From: Clostridium sp.
GTDB lineage: Bacteria; Bacillota; Clostridia; Clostridiales; Clostridiaceae
NCBI RefSeq assembly: GCF_018372875.1
Contig: NZ_JAHAIF010000031.1
Location: 1 to 34,392 of the forward strand
DNA: 34,392 nt
Direction: 5' to 3'
This document shows, one piece after another, positions 7,277-16,413 of the stretch. The notes under the pieces are model-generated. The model was not told where the DNA came from, made no database searches, and saw only the letters and a program-made list of their open reading frames with translations. A program made the position numbers and the translations under genes. Each line of letters starts with the position of its first letter. Within the stretch, counting starts at the first letter, position 1.

Positions 7277-7524
7277 TGCAATTAACTCAACTTTTCATAC
7301 TTAGTTTATAGAATTTTGTCGTTTTATCTAAATTTACAATACTATTATACCCTAGCAAAGCTTAATTTATAAACCTTTTTAAAATATTTCACGATTTGAT
7401 TTTTGTAATATTTTTCATTTGCATTTTTGTTAATATCACTGTAATTTTTCAATATTTAATTACAAATCCACTACTTTTATTATTAATTTTTTAACATTTT
7501 ATCTTTGTATAATACTTTAACATA
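7277..7524. other. Non-coding AT-rich gap between dnaE and pfkA
   Basis: I see no gene or structured RNA here. It separates the dnaE terminator from the pfkA promoter. Confidence 0.5.
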
Positions 7525-7567
7525 GAAAAAAAGCCATATTAGCACGAAATTTTAATGCTAATATGGC
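7525..7567 (-). terminator. Intrinsic terminator of dnaE
   Basis: GCCATATTAGCA (7533-7544) pairs with TGCTAATATGGC (7556-7567). On the minus strand the stem is followed by TTTTTTTC. It begins 9 nt after the dnaE stop. Confidence 0.92.
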
Positions 7568-7576
7568 CCTTTTAGC

Positions 7577-10500
7577 CTATCCTTCTATAAGTTTAACATT
7601 TTCTTCTCCGAAGTGACTTTTTAAATTTTCTATAACCTCATCATCTTCATTTATCCATTTATCTTTAGATAATCTATAATTTTGCCTTTTTTCTGCATCA
7701 AATAAATATATAGGAGTATTTCCCACACAATCTCCTATAATTTTTTTTATATCATTATTAGCTTCCCTTATTGCCACTCTATCCTTAACTCTTATATAAA
7801 GTTTATTACCATTAACTTTTTCTAATCCCTCTATGTTTTCACATATAACTTTAGGTAATTCATCTTCCTTTATACTTACTCTACCTTTTAATTTTACTAA
7901 GGTATCTTCTTTTATTATATGTCTAAGTCTATCTAGAGCTTTAGGGAATACTATTACTTCTATAGTACCTGTTAAGTCTTCTAACTTTAAGAAAGCCATC
8001 ATGGTATTGTTTCTTGTCACTTTTTGATTAACTTCAGTAAGTATACCACCAATTATTACTGTATCATTATCATTAATTACAGGCTCTTCACTAATCATGC
8101 TTTCCTCTAACTCAGCATTTATATTCTCTAAGAATATTTCATATGACTTTTCTATAGTTTCAATTGTAGTTGATGTCTGTAACTTTAAACTTTGTTTATA
8201 TTCATCTAATGGATGACCCGATAAATATAGTCCTGTCATTTCTTTCTCCATCAAAAGAATATGTCTTTTATCAAACTCTTTTATATTTGGAAAAACAATC
8301 TTTGGAATATCAATAGCGTCCTCTGCTAAGCTAAAAAGACTCATTTGACCATCAATATTTCTTTTTCTTTCATTAGATGCACCATCCATAACTTTTTCAA
8401 ATACAGCTAATAGTCTTGATCTAAACACTTTAAATTCATCTAATGCTCCTGCTTTAATTAAGCTTTCTATAGCTCTTTTATTAACTGCTGAAAGGTCTAT
8501 CTTATCTATTAAATCTTCTAGAGATGTAAACCTTCCTTTTTCTTTTCTTGATTTAACTATACTTTCTACAACGTTCCATCCTACATTCTTAATAGCTGCT
8601 AACCCAAATCTAATACTGTCACCCTTAACAGTAAACTTTGAATAGCTCTCATTTATGTCTGGTGGTAAAACCTGAATCCCTTGACTTTCTGCAAACTTTA
8701 TATAATTAGCTACCTTTTCTGCTGTACCCATAACAGAGTTAAGCATGGCTGCTATAGTTTCAACTGGATAATATCTCATTAAATAAGCTGTTTGATATCC
8801 TACTACAGCATAAGCAGCAGCATGACTCTTATTAAATGCATAAGATGCAAAATCCATCATTGTATCAAAAATCTTATTACCTGCTTCTTCACTAATTCCA
8901 TTTCTAACACAGCCTGGAACCTCAACATTGCCATTTTCATCTGCTATTCCATATATAAAGTTTTTTCTTTCTTCTTCCATTACCTTATGTTTCTTCTTAG
9001 ACATGGCTCTTCTAACCATATCACTTCTACCCATGGAATATCCGCCAAGCTTTCTAACTATCTCCATAACTTGTTCTTGATATACCATTACTCCATATGT
9101 AACATCTAATATATCTTCAAGTTCTGGCACTATATAATTAACTTTATCAGGATTATTCTTGCACTCAACATATCTTGGTATTTCTGACATTGGACCTGGT
9201 CTATATAACGAAATTCCCGCAATTATATCCTCTAAGCTATCTGGTTTTAATTCCTTCATAAAGGAAGTCATACCTGCTGATTCTAATTGGAATACACCTG
9301 CTGTTTTCCCTTCACCTAGCATCTTATAAACTTCTTTATCTTCAAAATCTATTTTATCTAAATCAATATCTATATCTTGGTTATCTTTTATCATCTTAAC
9401 TGCATCATTCATTACAGTTAATGTTCTAAGCCCAAGGAAATCCATCTTTAATAGTCCCAATTCTTCTAGGGTTGTCATACCAAACTGAGTTACTATCATT
9501 TCTTCATTCTTTTGTAGTGGTACGTATTCAACTAATGGCTTTGATGCAATAACTACACCCGCTGCATGAGTTGAGGAATGCCTTGGAAGGCCTTCTAAGT
9601 CCTTACTAACATCTATAAGTGTTCTTACCCTATCATTAGTGTCATATTCATTCTTAAGCTCTGGATTTAACTCTAGAGCCTTATCTATTGTAATTCCAAG
9701 CATAGTAGGAATCATTTTAGAGATCTTATCCACTTCTGCATATGGATAATTCATTGCTCTTCCTACATCTCTTATACACGCTCTTGGTGCCATTGTTCCA
9801 AATGTTATAATTTGTGAAACGTTATCTACTCCATACTTATCTACAACATAATCTATAACTTCTTGTCTTCTCTCATAACAGAAGTCAGAATCTATATCTG
9901 GCATACTTACTCTTTCAGGATTTAAAAATCTTTCAAATAGTAAGCTATATTTTATAGGATCTATTTTTGTTATCCCAAGAGTATATGCTACTATAGATCC
10001 AGCTGCTGACCCTCTTCCTGGACCTGTTGGTATTCCATTCTCATTAGAGAATCTTATAAAATCCCAAACAATTAAGAAATAATCAACATACCCCATTTGT
10101 TTAATAATGCCAAGCTCATATTCTAATCTATCCACATATTCTTTAGCTTTCTCACTTTTATCCACAATTAAATTAACATCTTGGTAATTTAATTCTTTAT
10201 TTCTTAGGCATTCAAAAACATCATATCTTTCTATTAGGCCTTTATAGCATGTTTCCTTTAAATACTCATATGGATCTGCTCCCTCTGGAAGAGGAAACTT
10301 TGGCAACTTAGATTCATGGAATTTATAATCATAATTACATTCTTCAGAGATCTTTATTGTATTTTCTAAAGCTTCTGGTATGTACGAAAACATATCCCAC
10401 ATTTCTTCTGGAGACTTAAGATAAAATTGTTCTGAAGGATATCGTCTTCTATTTTCATCTTCTACTGTTTTTCCTGTTTGAATACACATTAATATATCAT

Positions 10501-11155
10501 GTGATTTGGAATCTTTTTGATTTATGTAATGTACATCATTTGTAGCAACTAAAGGTATTCCTGTCTCTTTAGATATTTTTATGTTAGTTTCATTTACTTT
10601 TCTCTGTTCATCCATCCCATGATTTTGAAGTTCTAAATAAAATCCCTCTTTAAATATATCTCTATATAATAATGCAACCTCTTTTGCCTTATCATAATTA
10701 TCTTTTAATATATTACTTTGTACCTCTCCACCTAAACAAGCACTTAAAGCTATAAGACCCTCACTATGCTTTTTTAGATATTCGTGGTCAACTCTTGGTT
10801 TATAATAAAAACCATCTATAGATGCCTGTGAAACTATCTTCATCAAATTTTGATATCCAACTTCATTCTTCACAAGAAGTACTAGATGGTTAGTTGAATT
10901 TTCTTTATCCACTTGCTTTATATACATTGATTTGCTTGCAACATATACTTCACATCCTAGGATAGGTTTTATGCCTTGCTCTACTGCTTGCTTATAGAAT
11001 TCTACACAACCATACATAACTCCATGATCAGTGATAGCTATGCTATCCATTCCTAATTCCTTAGCTCGCTTTATAATTTTAGAAACCTTTCCCGAACCAT
11101 CTAATAAACTATATTCCGTATGAAGATGAAGGTGGCAGAATTTCTTTTCCCCCAC
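7577..11155 (-). CDS. dnaE: DNA polymerase III subunit alpha (DnaE)
   Basis: This replicative C-family polymerase of the DnaE type partners PolC in Firmicutes and is thought to extend RNA primers on the lagging strand. It is 1192 aa. The PHP domain spans about 5-280 and keeps its metal motifs (HLHLHTEYS at 8-16, TDHG at 42-45, GCEVY at 67-71, NDVHY at 206-210). The catalytic core shows GPGRGSAAGS at 378-387 and the acidic PDIDSD at 419-424. A helix-hairpin-helix region and an OB-fold (around 1010-1090) follow. The start is GTG 11155 with AAGGAAG 7 nt upstream. whiA lies 16 nt upstream, so the two are likely co-transcribed. Confidence 0.97.
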   Translation of the reverse strand: MGEKKFCHLHLHTEYSLLDGSGKVSKIIKRAKELGMDSIAITDHGVMYGCVEFYKQAVEQGIKPILGCEVYVASKSMYIKQVDKENSTNHLVLLVKNEVGYQNLMKIVSQASIDGFYYKPRVDHEYLKKHSEGLIALSACLGGEVQSNILKDNYDKAKEVALLYRDIFKEGFYLELQNHGMDEQRKVNETNIKISKETGIPLVATNDVHYINQKDSKSHDILMCIQTGKTVEDENRRRYPSEQFYLKSPEEMWDMFSYIPEALENTIKISEECNYDYKFHESKLPKFPLPEGADPYEYLKETCYKGLIERYDVFECLRNKELNYQDVNLIVDKSEKAKEYVDRLEYELGIIKQMGYVDYFLIVWDFIRFSNENGIPTGPGRGSAAGSIVAYTLGITKIDPIKYSLLFERFLNPERVSMPDIDSDFCYERRQEVIDYVVDKYGVDNVSQIITFGTMAPRACIRDVGRAMNYPYAEVDKISKMIPTMLGITIDKALELNPELKNEYDTNDRVRTLIDVSKDLEGLPRHSSTHAAGVVIASKPLVEYVPLQKNEEMIVTQFGMTTLEELGLLKMDFLGLRTLTVMNDAVKMIKDNQDIDIDLDKIDFEDKEVYKMLGEGKTAGVFQLESAGMTSFMKELKPDSLEDIIAGISLYRPGPMSEIPRYVECKNNPDKVNYIVPELEDILDVTYGVMVYQEQVMEIVRKLGGYSMGRSDMVRRAMSKKKHKVMEEERKNFIYGIADENGNVEVPGCVRNGISEEAGNKIFDTMMDFASYAFNKSHAAAYAVVGYQTAYLMRYYPVETIAAMLNSVMGTAEKVANYIKFAESQGIQVLPPDINESYSKFTVKGDSIRFGLAAIKNVGWNVVESIVKSRKEKGRFTSLEDLIDKIDLSAVNKRAIESLIKAGALDEFKVFRSRLLAVFEKVMDGASNERKRNIDGQMSLFSLAEDAIDIPKIVFPNIKEFDKRHILLMEKEMTGLYLSGHPLDEYKQSLKLQTSTTIETIEKSYEIFLENINAELEESMISEEPVINDNDTVIIGGILTEVNQKVTRNNTMMAFLKLEDLTGTIEVIVFPKALDRLRHIIKEDTLVKLKGRVSIKEDELPKVICENIEGLEKVNGNKLYIRVKDRVAIREANNDIKKIIGDCVGNTPIYLFDAEKRQNYRLSKDKWINEDDEVIENLKSHFGEENVKLIEG

Positions 11156-11170
11156 ACTTTCACTTCCTTT

Positions 11171-12118
11171 CTATTCACTAGCTCTTAATTCTTCAGCTAT
11201 TTTTTCAATTTTTCTTAATCTATGATTTACTCCCGACTTTCCAACTGGTGGATCTAACATTTCTCCAAGTTCTTTTAAAGACTCATCAGGATAATTTAGT
11301 CTTAGTTCTGCAATTTCCCTTAAATTCTTAGGAAGTCTTTGTAAACCTATTTGTGATTGAATAAGTTTTATACTCTCTACTTGTCTTACAGCTGCATTAA
11401 CTGTCTTAGATAGATTAGCAGTTTCACAATTAACCAATCTATTTACGTTATTTCTCATTTCCTTCATTATTCTTATGTTCTCAAGTTCTAGAAGACAAGA
11501 ATGAGCCCCAATTATATTAAGTAAATCTACAATTTGTTCTCCTTCTTTTATATAAATTATATAAGAATTTTTTCTTTGAATAACTTTTGAATTTAATCCA
11601 TAACTATTTATAAGTTTTGACAAGTCTACTGCATATTCTTCGCTATGAGTTACAAATTCTAGATGATATGTCTTCTCAGGATTGCTTATACTTCCTCCGC
11701 CAATAAAAGCACCTCTTATATAAGCTCTTCTTTCTTCATCATTCTTTACCATTTCATCCTCTATTCTATAGTTAATACTCATAACACCATCAATTTCTCG
11801 TAATATACCCGTTTCCTTAAGAAGATTTCTTACGCCCATCTCTTCATCAATAACAACCATATATATATTATTCTTTTTTAGAGAATTACTCTTTTTTACC
11901 ATTAACTTAGAATGTATATTAAAATTATCTTTTAATAATGTAAATATTAATCTCGCACTTCCAGGATTCTCTGTAGTTATTCTAAATGTTATACCTTTTC
12001 CACTAAATCCTATAGTTCCACTTACCTTCATAATTGCAGATATTTGTGCTAAGGCTTCAGACTTCGTTATATCTACATATCTACAAATTTCTCCTTTTAC
12101 TTTTGATGAAAATGACAT
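11171..12118 (-). CDS. whiA: DNA-binding protein WhiA
   Basis: WhiA homologues bind DNA and affect division, sporulation or chromosome segregation in Gram-positives. The 315-aa protein has the two expected parts: a LAGLIDADG-endonuclease-like domain without the nuclease residues (RRAYIRGAFIGGGSISNPEK around 130-150) and a C-terminal helix-turn-helix (LREIAELRLNYPDESLKELG.. near 265-310). AAAGGAG precedes ATG 12118. It follows rapZ-yvcK in the conserved order but is separated from yvcK by a terminator and has its own extended -10 promoter, so it heads a whiA-dnaE unit. Confidence 0.95.
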   Translation of the reverse strand: MSFSSKVKGEICRYVDITKSEALAQISAIMKVSGTIGFSGKGITFRITTENPGSARLIFTLLKDNFNIHSKLMVKKSNSLKKNNIYMVVIDEEMGVRNLLKETGILREIDGVMSINYRIEDEMVKNDEERRAYIRGAFIGGGSISNPEKTYHLEFVTHSEEYAVDLSKLINSYGLNSKVIQRKNSYIIYIKEGEQIVDLLNIIGAHSCLLELENIRIMKEMRNNVNRLVNCETANLSKTVNAAVRQVESIKLIQSQIGLQRLPKNLREIAELRLNYPDESLKELGEMLDPPVGKSGVNHRLRKIEKIAEELRASE

Positions 12119-12165
12119 ATGGTATTTCTCCTTTTATCTAAAAAACTATTATTTTATAATATTTA

Positions 12166-12174
12166 ATTATAGCA
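12166..12174 (-). promoter_or_regulatory. Extended -10 promoter of whiA-dnaE
   Basis: Minus strand TGCTATAAT (12174-12166) is a full extended -10 (TGNTATAAT). The -35 is weak. The predicted leader to the whiA ATG is about 40 nt. Confidence 0.6.
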
Positions 12175-12202
12175 TAAATTAATACTATAAACGACATAAG
12201 AA

Positions 12203-12229
12203 AAGAACTACCTTTACTTGGTAGTTCTT
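12203..12229 (-). terminator. Intrinsic terminator of rapZ-yvcK
   Basis: AAGAACTACC (12203-12212) pairs with GGTAGTTCTT (12220-12229), with a 7-nt loop and a TTTTCTTA tail on the minus strand. The stem overlaps the yvcK stop codon. Confidence 0.85.
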
Positions 12230-13577
12230 ACAATCCAATTTCCTTATTACTTTTTTCTCTATCCTTAATTCTTTGTGATAAATACATATACTCAATGATT
12301 TTCTTTCTATCATACAATAACTTTTTCTCCATTATTGTATCAGCTAAAATCTCCGCAAGCTTATCTGCATTATGCTTAACAGTTCCATTTTTTATTTTTA
12401 TTAAATCATCACAAATAACTTCTACATTTAAATCTTTTAAGTTATCTATATCTAACTTAGCTAATGTAGAACCTTCTTCTAGATATCTACCTTTTATTTC
12501 TTCAGATATTTCTCCACTATTAGCTATTACATAGTCAACTATATCTTTACCACCATATTTTTTTATTATTTTAACATGATCAGATACATCAAAATTATCT
12601 GTTTCTCCTGGCTGTGTCATTATATTTGAAACATAAATTTTTATAGCATCACTTTTTCTTACACTATTTCTAATCTTTTTCACTAAAAGATTAGGAATTA
12701 TACTAGTATATAAACTTCCAGGACCTATTACAATTGCATCTGCTTCTTTTATAGCATCTAAAGCATCCTTTAAAGGCTCAGCATTTTCTGGATTTATCAT
12801 AAGCTTTTTTATTTTAGATTTTTGATTTAATGCCTCAACAGGAATTTGTGATTCTCCTACAACCTTATTTCCATTTTCAAGTATTGCTTCTAGTTGCATA
12901 TCATCTAAAGTTACAGGTAAAACTTTTCCTGTTACCGCTAATACTGAACTCATCTTTTGAACTGCATCTTCAAAATTATCTGATATACCATCCATAGCAG
13001 CTAAAAATAGATTACCAAAACTTTGTCCCTTCAAGGTTCCATCTTTAAATCTATATTGCAATAAATCCTCCATAAGAGGTTCTGTATCTGCCAATGCTAA
13101 TATACAGTTTCTTATATCTCCTGGTGGTAGGATTCCCAAGTCTTCTCTTAATGCTCCTGAGCCTCCCCCATCATCTCCTACAGTAACAATGGCCGTAATA
13201 TTAGATGTATAATATTTAAGCCCTCTTAACATTGTAGATAAACCAGTCCCGCCACCAATTACTACAATTTTAGGACCTCTTACAAGTAATCTTTTTTCAT
13301 AAATCATACTTTCAATCTTTTTACTATCTAAAGAAACTTTAATATACCCTTTATTAACAAGCACAATTATTGATTTCATTGCCTCTGTAACTGAAATATA
13401 TATTACAAATAAACCTGATAAGTTTAAAAATATATAAAACATTTTATAATAAAAATCGTAAAGTCTCTTTGTAACTAATTCTGTAAAACCAAATGCTATT
13501 AATAATATACCAAAGATTCCAAATACAACCCATCTCTTAACCTTAATTCCAGGCTTTAACCAGTCTGAAAACCTCAT
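12228..13577 (-). CDS. yvcK: YvcK/GlmR-family protein with an N-terminal membrane extension
   Basis: YvcK (GlmR) proteins bind UDP-sugars and are needed for cell-wall precursor supply and growth on gluconeogenic carbon. The CofD-like Rossmann domain starts near residue 102 with GGGTGLS (108-114) and [13 protein letters not shown]. Unlike the roughly 320-aa Bacillus protein, this one is 449 aa: about 100 extra N-terminal residues hold two predicted transmembrane helices (about 16-34 and 44-63). The extension begins at the ATG that overlaps rapZ by 4 nt, so it is translated. The C-terminus has a charged coiled region. Membrane tethering of this regulator is inferred. Confidence 0.93.
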   Translation of the reverse strand: MRFSDWLKPGIKVKRWVVFGIFGILLIAFGFTELVTKRLYDFYYKMFYIFLNLSGLFVIYISVTEAMKSIIVLVNKGYIKVSLDSKKIESMIYEKRLLVRGPKIVVIGGGTGLSTMLRGLKYYTSNITAIVTVGDDGGGSGALREDLGILPPGDIRNCILALADTEPLMEDLLQYRFKDGTLKGQSFGNLFLAAMDGISDNFEDAVQKMSSVLAVTGKVLPVTLDDMQLEAILENGNKVVGESQIPVEALNQKSKIKKLMINPENAEPLKDALDAIKEADAIVIGPGSLYTSIIPNLLVKKIRNSVRKSDAIKIYVSNIMTQPGETDNFDVSDHVKIIKKYGGKDIVDYVIANSGEISEEIKGRYLEEGSTLAKLDIDNLKDLNVEVICDDLIKIKNGTVKHNADKLAEILADTIMEKKLLYDRKKIIEYMYLSQRIKDREKSNKEIGL

Positions 13578-14452
13578 AGTTTTTTTACTCCCTTATGTAG
13601 GTCTTCACTAATATCTCTATGCTCTATTCTTGAGTCAAAGCTATCATTAAGTAATTGTTCATGTATTGCATTAGCTATTGCAACAGAACGGTGTCTTCCA
13701 CCTGTACATCCAATAGATACTATAAGTTGTCTCTTCCCCTCTTTTATATAATTAGGTATTAAAAATCTTAGCATATCTTCTAATTTCTCAATAAAACCTT
13801 GAGTTTCTTTTTGATCTAATACATATTTTTTTACTGGTTCATCACTACCAGAATACTTCTTTAATTCTGGTATATAGAATGGGTTTGGAATAAACCTAAC
13901 ATCAAACACTAAATCAGAATCTACAGGAATACCATATTTAAAACCAAAGCTTAATATAGTTATCGATAATTGCTTCTCTGGTGATTTCACATCTCCATAA
14001 TATTCATTTATCTTTTCTCTTAAATTCCTTATAGCGTATTTTGAAGTATCTATTATAATATCAGCTCTATCTTTTACTTCCCTTAACTTATTTCGTTCTT
14101 CACTAATACCTGTTAATACCCTTCCTTGAGGTGCTAGTGGATGACTTCTTCTAGCTTCCTTAAATCTTTTCACTAGAATTTCATCAGAAGCATCTAGAAA
14201 TAATATCTCATATTTAAACTCACTAGATTTTAAATACATTAATGATTCAAATAAATCATCAAAGAATACTCCTCCTCTTATATCTATAACCAAGGCCACC
14301 TTTTCAATATTTCCAGAGTTACATGCTTCTGCAAATTTAGGAATAAGCCTTGGTGGTAAGTTGTCTACACAAAAATATCCCATATCTTCTAAGCTTTTAG
14401 TAGCTTCAGTTTTCCCTGCTCCTGATAATCCTGTAACTATTACAAATCTCAT
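13574..14452 (-). CDS. rapZ: RNase adapter RapZ / nucleotide-binding YvcJ
   Basis: This 292-aa P-loop protein has Walker [11 protein letters not shown] (about 8-17) and the C-terminal signature [14 protein letters not shown] that defines the family. In E. coli, RapZ guides RNase E to the GlmZ small RNA; in Bacillus the homologue YvcJ is a nucleotide-binding protein linked to competence. The Clostridium role is not established. It overlaps yvcK by 4 nt (ATGA arrangement), so the two are translationally coupled. The start has a GGAGGTAAAGT-type site and an extended -10 promoter upstream. Confidence 0.95.
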   Translation of the reverse strand: MRFVIVTGLSGAGKTEATKSLEDMGYFCVDNLPPRLIPKFAEACNSGNIEKVALVIDIRGGVFFDDLFESLMYLKSSEFKYEILFLDASDEILVKRFKEARRSHPLAPQGRVLTGISEERNKLREVKDRADIIIDTSKYAIRNLREKINEYYGDVKSPEKQLSITILSFGFKYGIPVDSDLVFDVRFIPNPFYIPELKKYSGSDEPVKKYVLDQKETQGFIEKLEDMLRFLIPNYIKEGKRQLIVSIGCTGGRHRSVAIANAIHEQLLNDSFDSRIEHRDISEDLHKGVKKL

Positions 14453-14487
14453 ACTTTACCTCCTACTAAACCTTACTATTTACAACT

Positions 14488-14496
14488 ATTATATCA
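14488..14496 (-). promoter_or_regulatory. Extended -10 promoter of rapZ-yvcK
   Basis: Minus strand TGATATAAT (14496-14488) is an extended -10 about 36 nt before the rapZ ATG. No strong -35 is present. Confidence 0.55.
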
Positions 14497-14547
14497 CACA
14501 TCAAATGATATTAACCTATAATAACTGCACAAAACATTTATTTAATA

Positions 14548-14588
14548 AAAGGTGTATTGGAATGACTTTCTCATTCCAATACACCTTT
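14548..14588 (-). terminator. Strong terminator after the 29-aa micropeptide gene
   Basis: A perfect 18-bp stem is formed by 14548-14565 and 14571-14588 with a 5-nt loop. It lies 17 nt beyond the micropeptide stop on the minus strand, ending in CTTTTATT. Confidence 0.8.
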
Positions 14589-14605
14589 CAAAAAGAAGAT
14601 TTCAC

Positions 14606-14695
14606 CTACTTAAATTTCTTTTCGTAAACATTGTAAGCTATCACTGCTAATGCAGTGCAACCAATTAGTATTGCACTTAAACAACCTACTGTCAT
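14606..14695 (-). CDS. 29-aa single-pass membrane micropeptide
   Basis: A short gene on the minus strand encodes 29 residues, beginning MTVGCLSAILIGCTALAVIA and ending in the charged YEKKFK tail. AGGAGG (14708-14703) is 7 nt before ATG 14695, and a strong 18-bp terminator follows the TAG. Residues 4-21 form one hydrophobic helix; the basic tail predicts a cytoplasmic C-terminus. It has two Cys within the helix. It lies between rapZ and a three-helix membrane protein, with its own leader palindrome at 14729-14757. Function unknown: candidates are a membrane regulator subunit or a type I toxin-like peptide. I did not identify an antisense RNA. Confidence 0.75.
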   Translation of the reverse strand: MTVGCLSAILIGCTALAVIAYNVYEKKFK

Positions 14696-14728
14696 AGTCA
14701 ATCCTCCTACTTAATGTTAAGATAGGCC

Positions 14729-14757
14729 CCTTTAATGTACTAACTATATATTAAAGG
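14729..14757 (-). promoter_or_regulatory. Inverted repeat upstream of the micropeptide gene
   Basis: CCTTTAAT (14729-14736) and ATTAAAGG (14750-14757) form perfect 8-bp arms around 13 nt, 21 nt upstream of the micropeptide ribosome site. It may be an operator or a leader hairpin. Confidence 0.4.
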
Positions 14758-14794
14758 AGGTGCTCTATAGATTTATAACATACTAGATTGACTA

Positions 14795-14820
14795 AAAATG
14801 AAACCTTCCTTATTCATTTT
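14795..14820 (-). terminator. Weak terminator of the three-helix membrane protein gene
   Basis: AAAATGA (14795-14801) and TCATTTT (14814-14820) form a short AT-rich stem followed on the minus strand by TTTTTAG. Stability is low. Confidence 0.35.
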
Positions 14821-14852
14821 ACTTTTATATACTTACTAATAGAACTCTTTAA

Positions 14853-15176
14853 CTAATACTCTTTTCTTTTTATCTTCTCGTCTATACTAGAATTTAAACT
14901 ACTCCATCTTGTTGAAGCAATTATAATCAATATTAATCCTATAAATGAACCAACTCTTCCTGCAAAATAAATAAGACCAGCACAAACAAAACAGGCTATT
15001 GCCAATAAAATCATTCCATTCCCAAAATCACTTGCTACTTTATCTTTATTTTTTATCTTTCTTAACCTTTCTTCATTAATAGAAGAAATAAACTCTATTT
15101 TTTTATATACCTTAATTCTCAATGCAAAAATTAATAAACCTAACCCTACAATTCCAAATATAATAGTGCCAACCAT
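14853..15176 (-). CDS. Small three-helix membrane protein, DUF3784-like
   Basis: This 107-aa protein has hydrophobic segments at about 3-20, 53-72 and 75-89. A charged loop (KKIEFISSINEERLRKIKNK) lies between the first and second, and the tail is basic (DEKIKRKEY). The layout resembles DUF3784-type small membrane proteins, but the match is by appearance only. GGGAGGGG precedes ATG 15176. An extended -10 promoter (15204-15212) is directly upstream, with one copy of the 56-nt intergenic repeat immediately before it. No partner gene gives a clue to function. Confidence 0.8.
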   Translation of the reverse strand: MVGTIIFGIVGLGLLIFALRIKVYKKIEFISSINEERLRKIKNKDKVASDFGNGMILLAIACFVCAGLIYFAGRVGSFIGLILIIIASTRWSSLNSSIDEKIKRKEY

Positions 15177-15203
15177 TTATATATCCCCTCCCTTTATTTA
15201 ACT

Positions 15204-15232
15204 ATTATATCACCTACCTTTAATCATTTAAA
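15204..15232 (-). promoter_or_regulatory. Promoter of the three-helix membrane protein gene
   Basis: TTTAAA (15232-15227), a 17-nt spacer and TATAAT (15209-15204) with TGA before it (TGATATAAT) give a good extended promoter. The 56-nt repeat abuts its upstream edge. Confidence 0.6.
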
Positions 15233-15234
15233 TA

Positions 15235-15290
15235 AAAAAAGGTGTGGTTGATATTTATTTTACTTGTTCAGTCGCAAGTTCCAAGTCACA
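15235..15290 (-). repeat. Dispersed 56-nt intergenic repeat, copy A
   Basis: 45 of 56 positions match copy B at 28206-28261. Shared blocks are AAAAAAGGT, GATATTTATTTT, GCAAG and TCCAAGTCACA (plus-strand sense). ACTTG (15262-15266) can pair with CAAGT (15275-15279). It lies just beyond the murB terminator and just upstream of the next gene's promoter, the same relative place as copy B. Confidence 0.75.
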
Positions 15291-15328
15291 TTAAAACAAA
15301 TCCCCAAACTCGTACTAAAGGTAAAAAA

Positions 15329-15360
15329 ATAAAGAGAGCCTATCCAAAGCCTCTCTTTAT
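15329..15360 (-). terminator. Intrinsic terminator of murB
   Basis: ATAAAGAGAG (15329-15338) pairs with CTCTCTTTAT (15351-15360). On the minus strand the stem runs into TTTTTTTACC. Confidence 0.88.
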
Positions 15361-15372
15361 CTATACCTTAAT

Positions 15373-16290
15373 CTATTTATCTTCTCCAATTATTCTTACT
15401 TCAGTATGAAGTTCCACTCCAAATTGCTTTTTAACTTCATTTTGGACATGAGCTATTAAATTTAATACATCTTCTGCTGTTGCACCATCCTTATTGATAA
15501 CAAAACCAGAATGCTTTTCAGATACTGCTGCTCCGCCTACTGATGCTCCCTTTAATCCTGCATCTTGAATCAGTTTACCTGCAAAATACCCCTCTGGTCT
15601 CTTAAATGTACTACCTGCTGATGGATATTCCAAAGGCTGTTTAGATTCTCTTTTTTCTGTAAGTTCGTCAACTCTTTCTTGTATCTTTTCTTTATCGCCT
15701 TTAGTCAACTCAAAAGTTGCACTTAATACAAGTAAATTATCCTTCATAACTTTAGATGTTCTATATCCTAATTCTAGTTCTTCTTTAGATAACACCATTA
15801 TGTTTCCATCTCTATCTAACACTTCAGCTTCTTTTATTACATTCTTAATTTCACCGTCATAAGCTCCAGCATTCATAAATACAGCTCCACCTACAGAACC
15901 AGGAATACCACATGCAAATTCAAATCCTGTTAAAGAATTCTCCACAGCCTTCTTAGATACATCTTCTAAAAGAGTACCGCTACTAGCCTTTATTGTATTA
16001 TCCTTTACTTCTATAAATAACAAATTACTTAGTTTTATAACTACTCCTCTAATTCCGCCATCTTTAACTAACAAGTTAGAACCATTTCCTATTATAAAAT
16101 AAGGAATATTTTCGTTCTTACATATTTTCAAAGTTTCAACTACTTGATTCACCTTTGATGGAATCAATAATATATCTACGGGCCCACCAACTTTAAAATG
16201 AATATGATTACTCATATTTTCATCTATCTTTATCTCGGAATCATTATATATCTTTTTAAAACTATCTATATATCTTAAATATTGATTCAT
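15373..16290 (-). CDS. murB: UDP-N-acetylenolpyruvoylglucosamine reductase
   Basis: This FAD enzyme uses NADPH to reduce UDP-GlcNAc-enolpyruvate to UDP-MurNAc in peptidoglycan precursor synthesis. The FAD-binding segment [43 protein letters not shown] (quoted in part) and the catalytic-Ser region [11 protein letters not shown] identify a type II MurB. The start is ATG 16290 (305 aa), with AAGGAG about 7 nt upstream. The longer reading from TTG 16359 would begin inside the promoter and is rejected. It is transcribed separately from uvrC from a strong sigma-A promoter. Confidence 0.96.
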   Translation of the reverse strand: MNQYLRYIDSFKKIYNDSEIKIDENMSNHIHFKVGGPVDILLIPSKVNQVVETLKICKNENIPYFIIGNGSNLLVKDGGIRGVVIKLSNLLFIEVKDNTIKASSGTLLEDVSKKAVENSLTGFEFACGIPGSVGGAVFMNAGAYDGEIKNVIKEAEVLDRDGNIMVLSKEELELGYRTSKVMKDNLLVLSATFELTKGDKEKIQERVDELTEKRESKQPLEYPSAGSTFKRPEGYFAGKLIQDAGLKGASVGGAAVSEKHSGFVINKDGATAEDVLNLIAHVQNEVKKQFGVELHTEVRIIGEDK

Positions 16291-16330
16291 ACTACTCTCC
16301 TTAAAAGTATTATCAAAATAATCTTTAAAT

Positions 16331-16359
16331 AGTATAAAATAATTTCTACTACTTAACAA
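16331..16359 (-). promoter_or_regulatory. Sigma-A promoter of murB
   Basis: TTGTTA (16359-16354), a 17-nt spacer and TATACT (16336-16331) on the minus strand. The predicted leader is about 35 nt to ATG 16290. Confidence 0.65.
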
Positions 16360-16413
16360 GTTACAACTTCTTAACCTTATATTTTTTTATTATATCATAT
16401 TAAATATAAAATG

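Noticed and set aside
8792..9109. 105-aa plus-strand frame
   Set aside because: Antisense to the conserved dnaE core; composition is that of a shadow.
16291..16359. 23-residue N-terminal extension of MurB from TTG 16359
   Set aside because: It would start within the -35 of the predicted promoter; ATG 16290 has AAGGAG and gives the family length.
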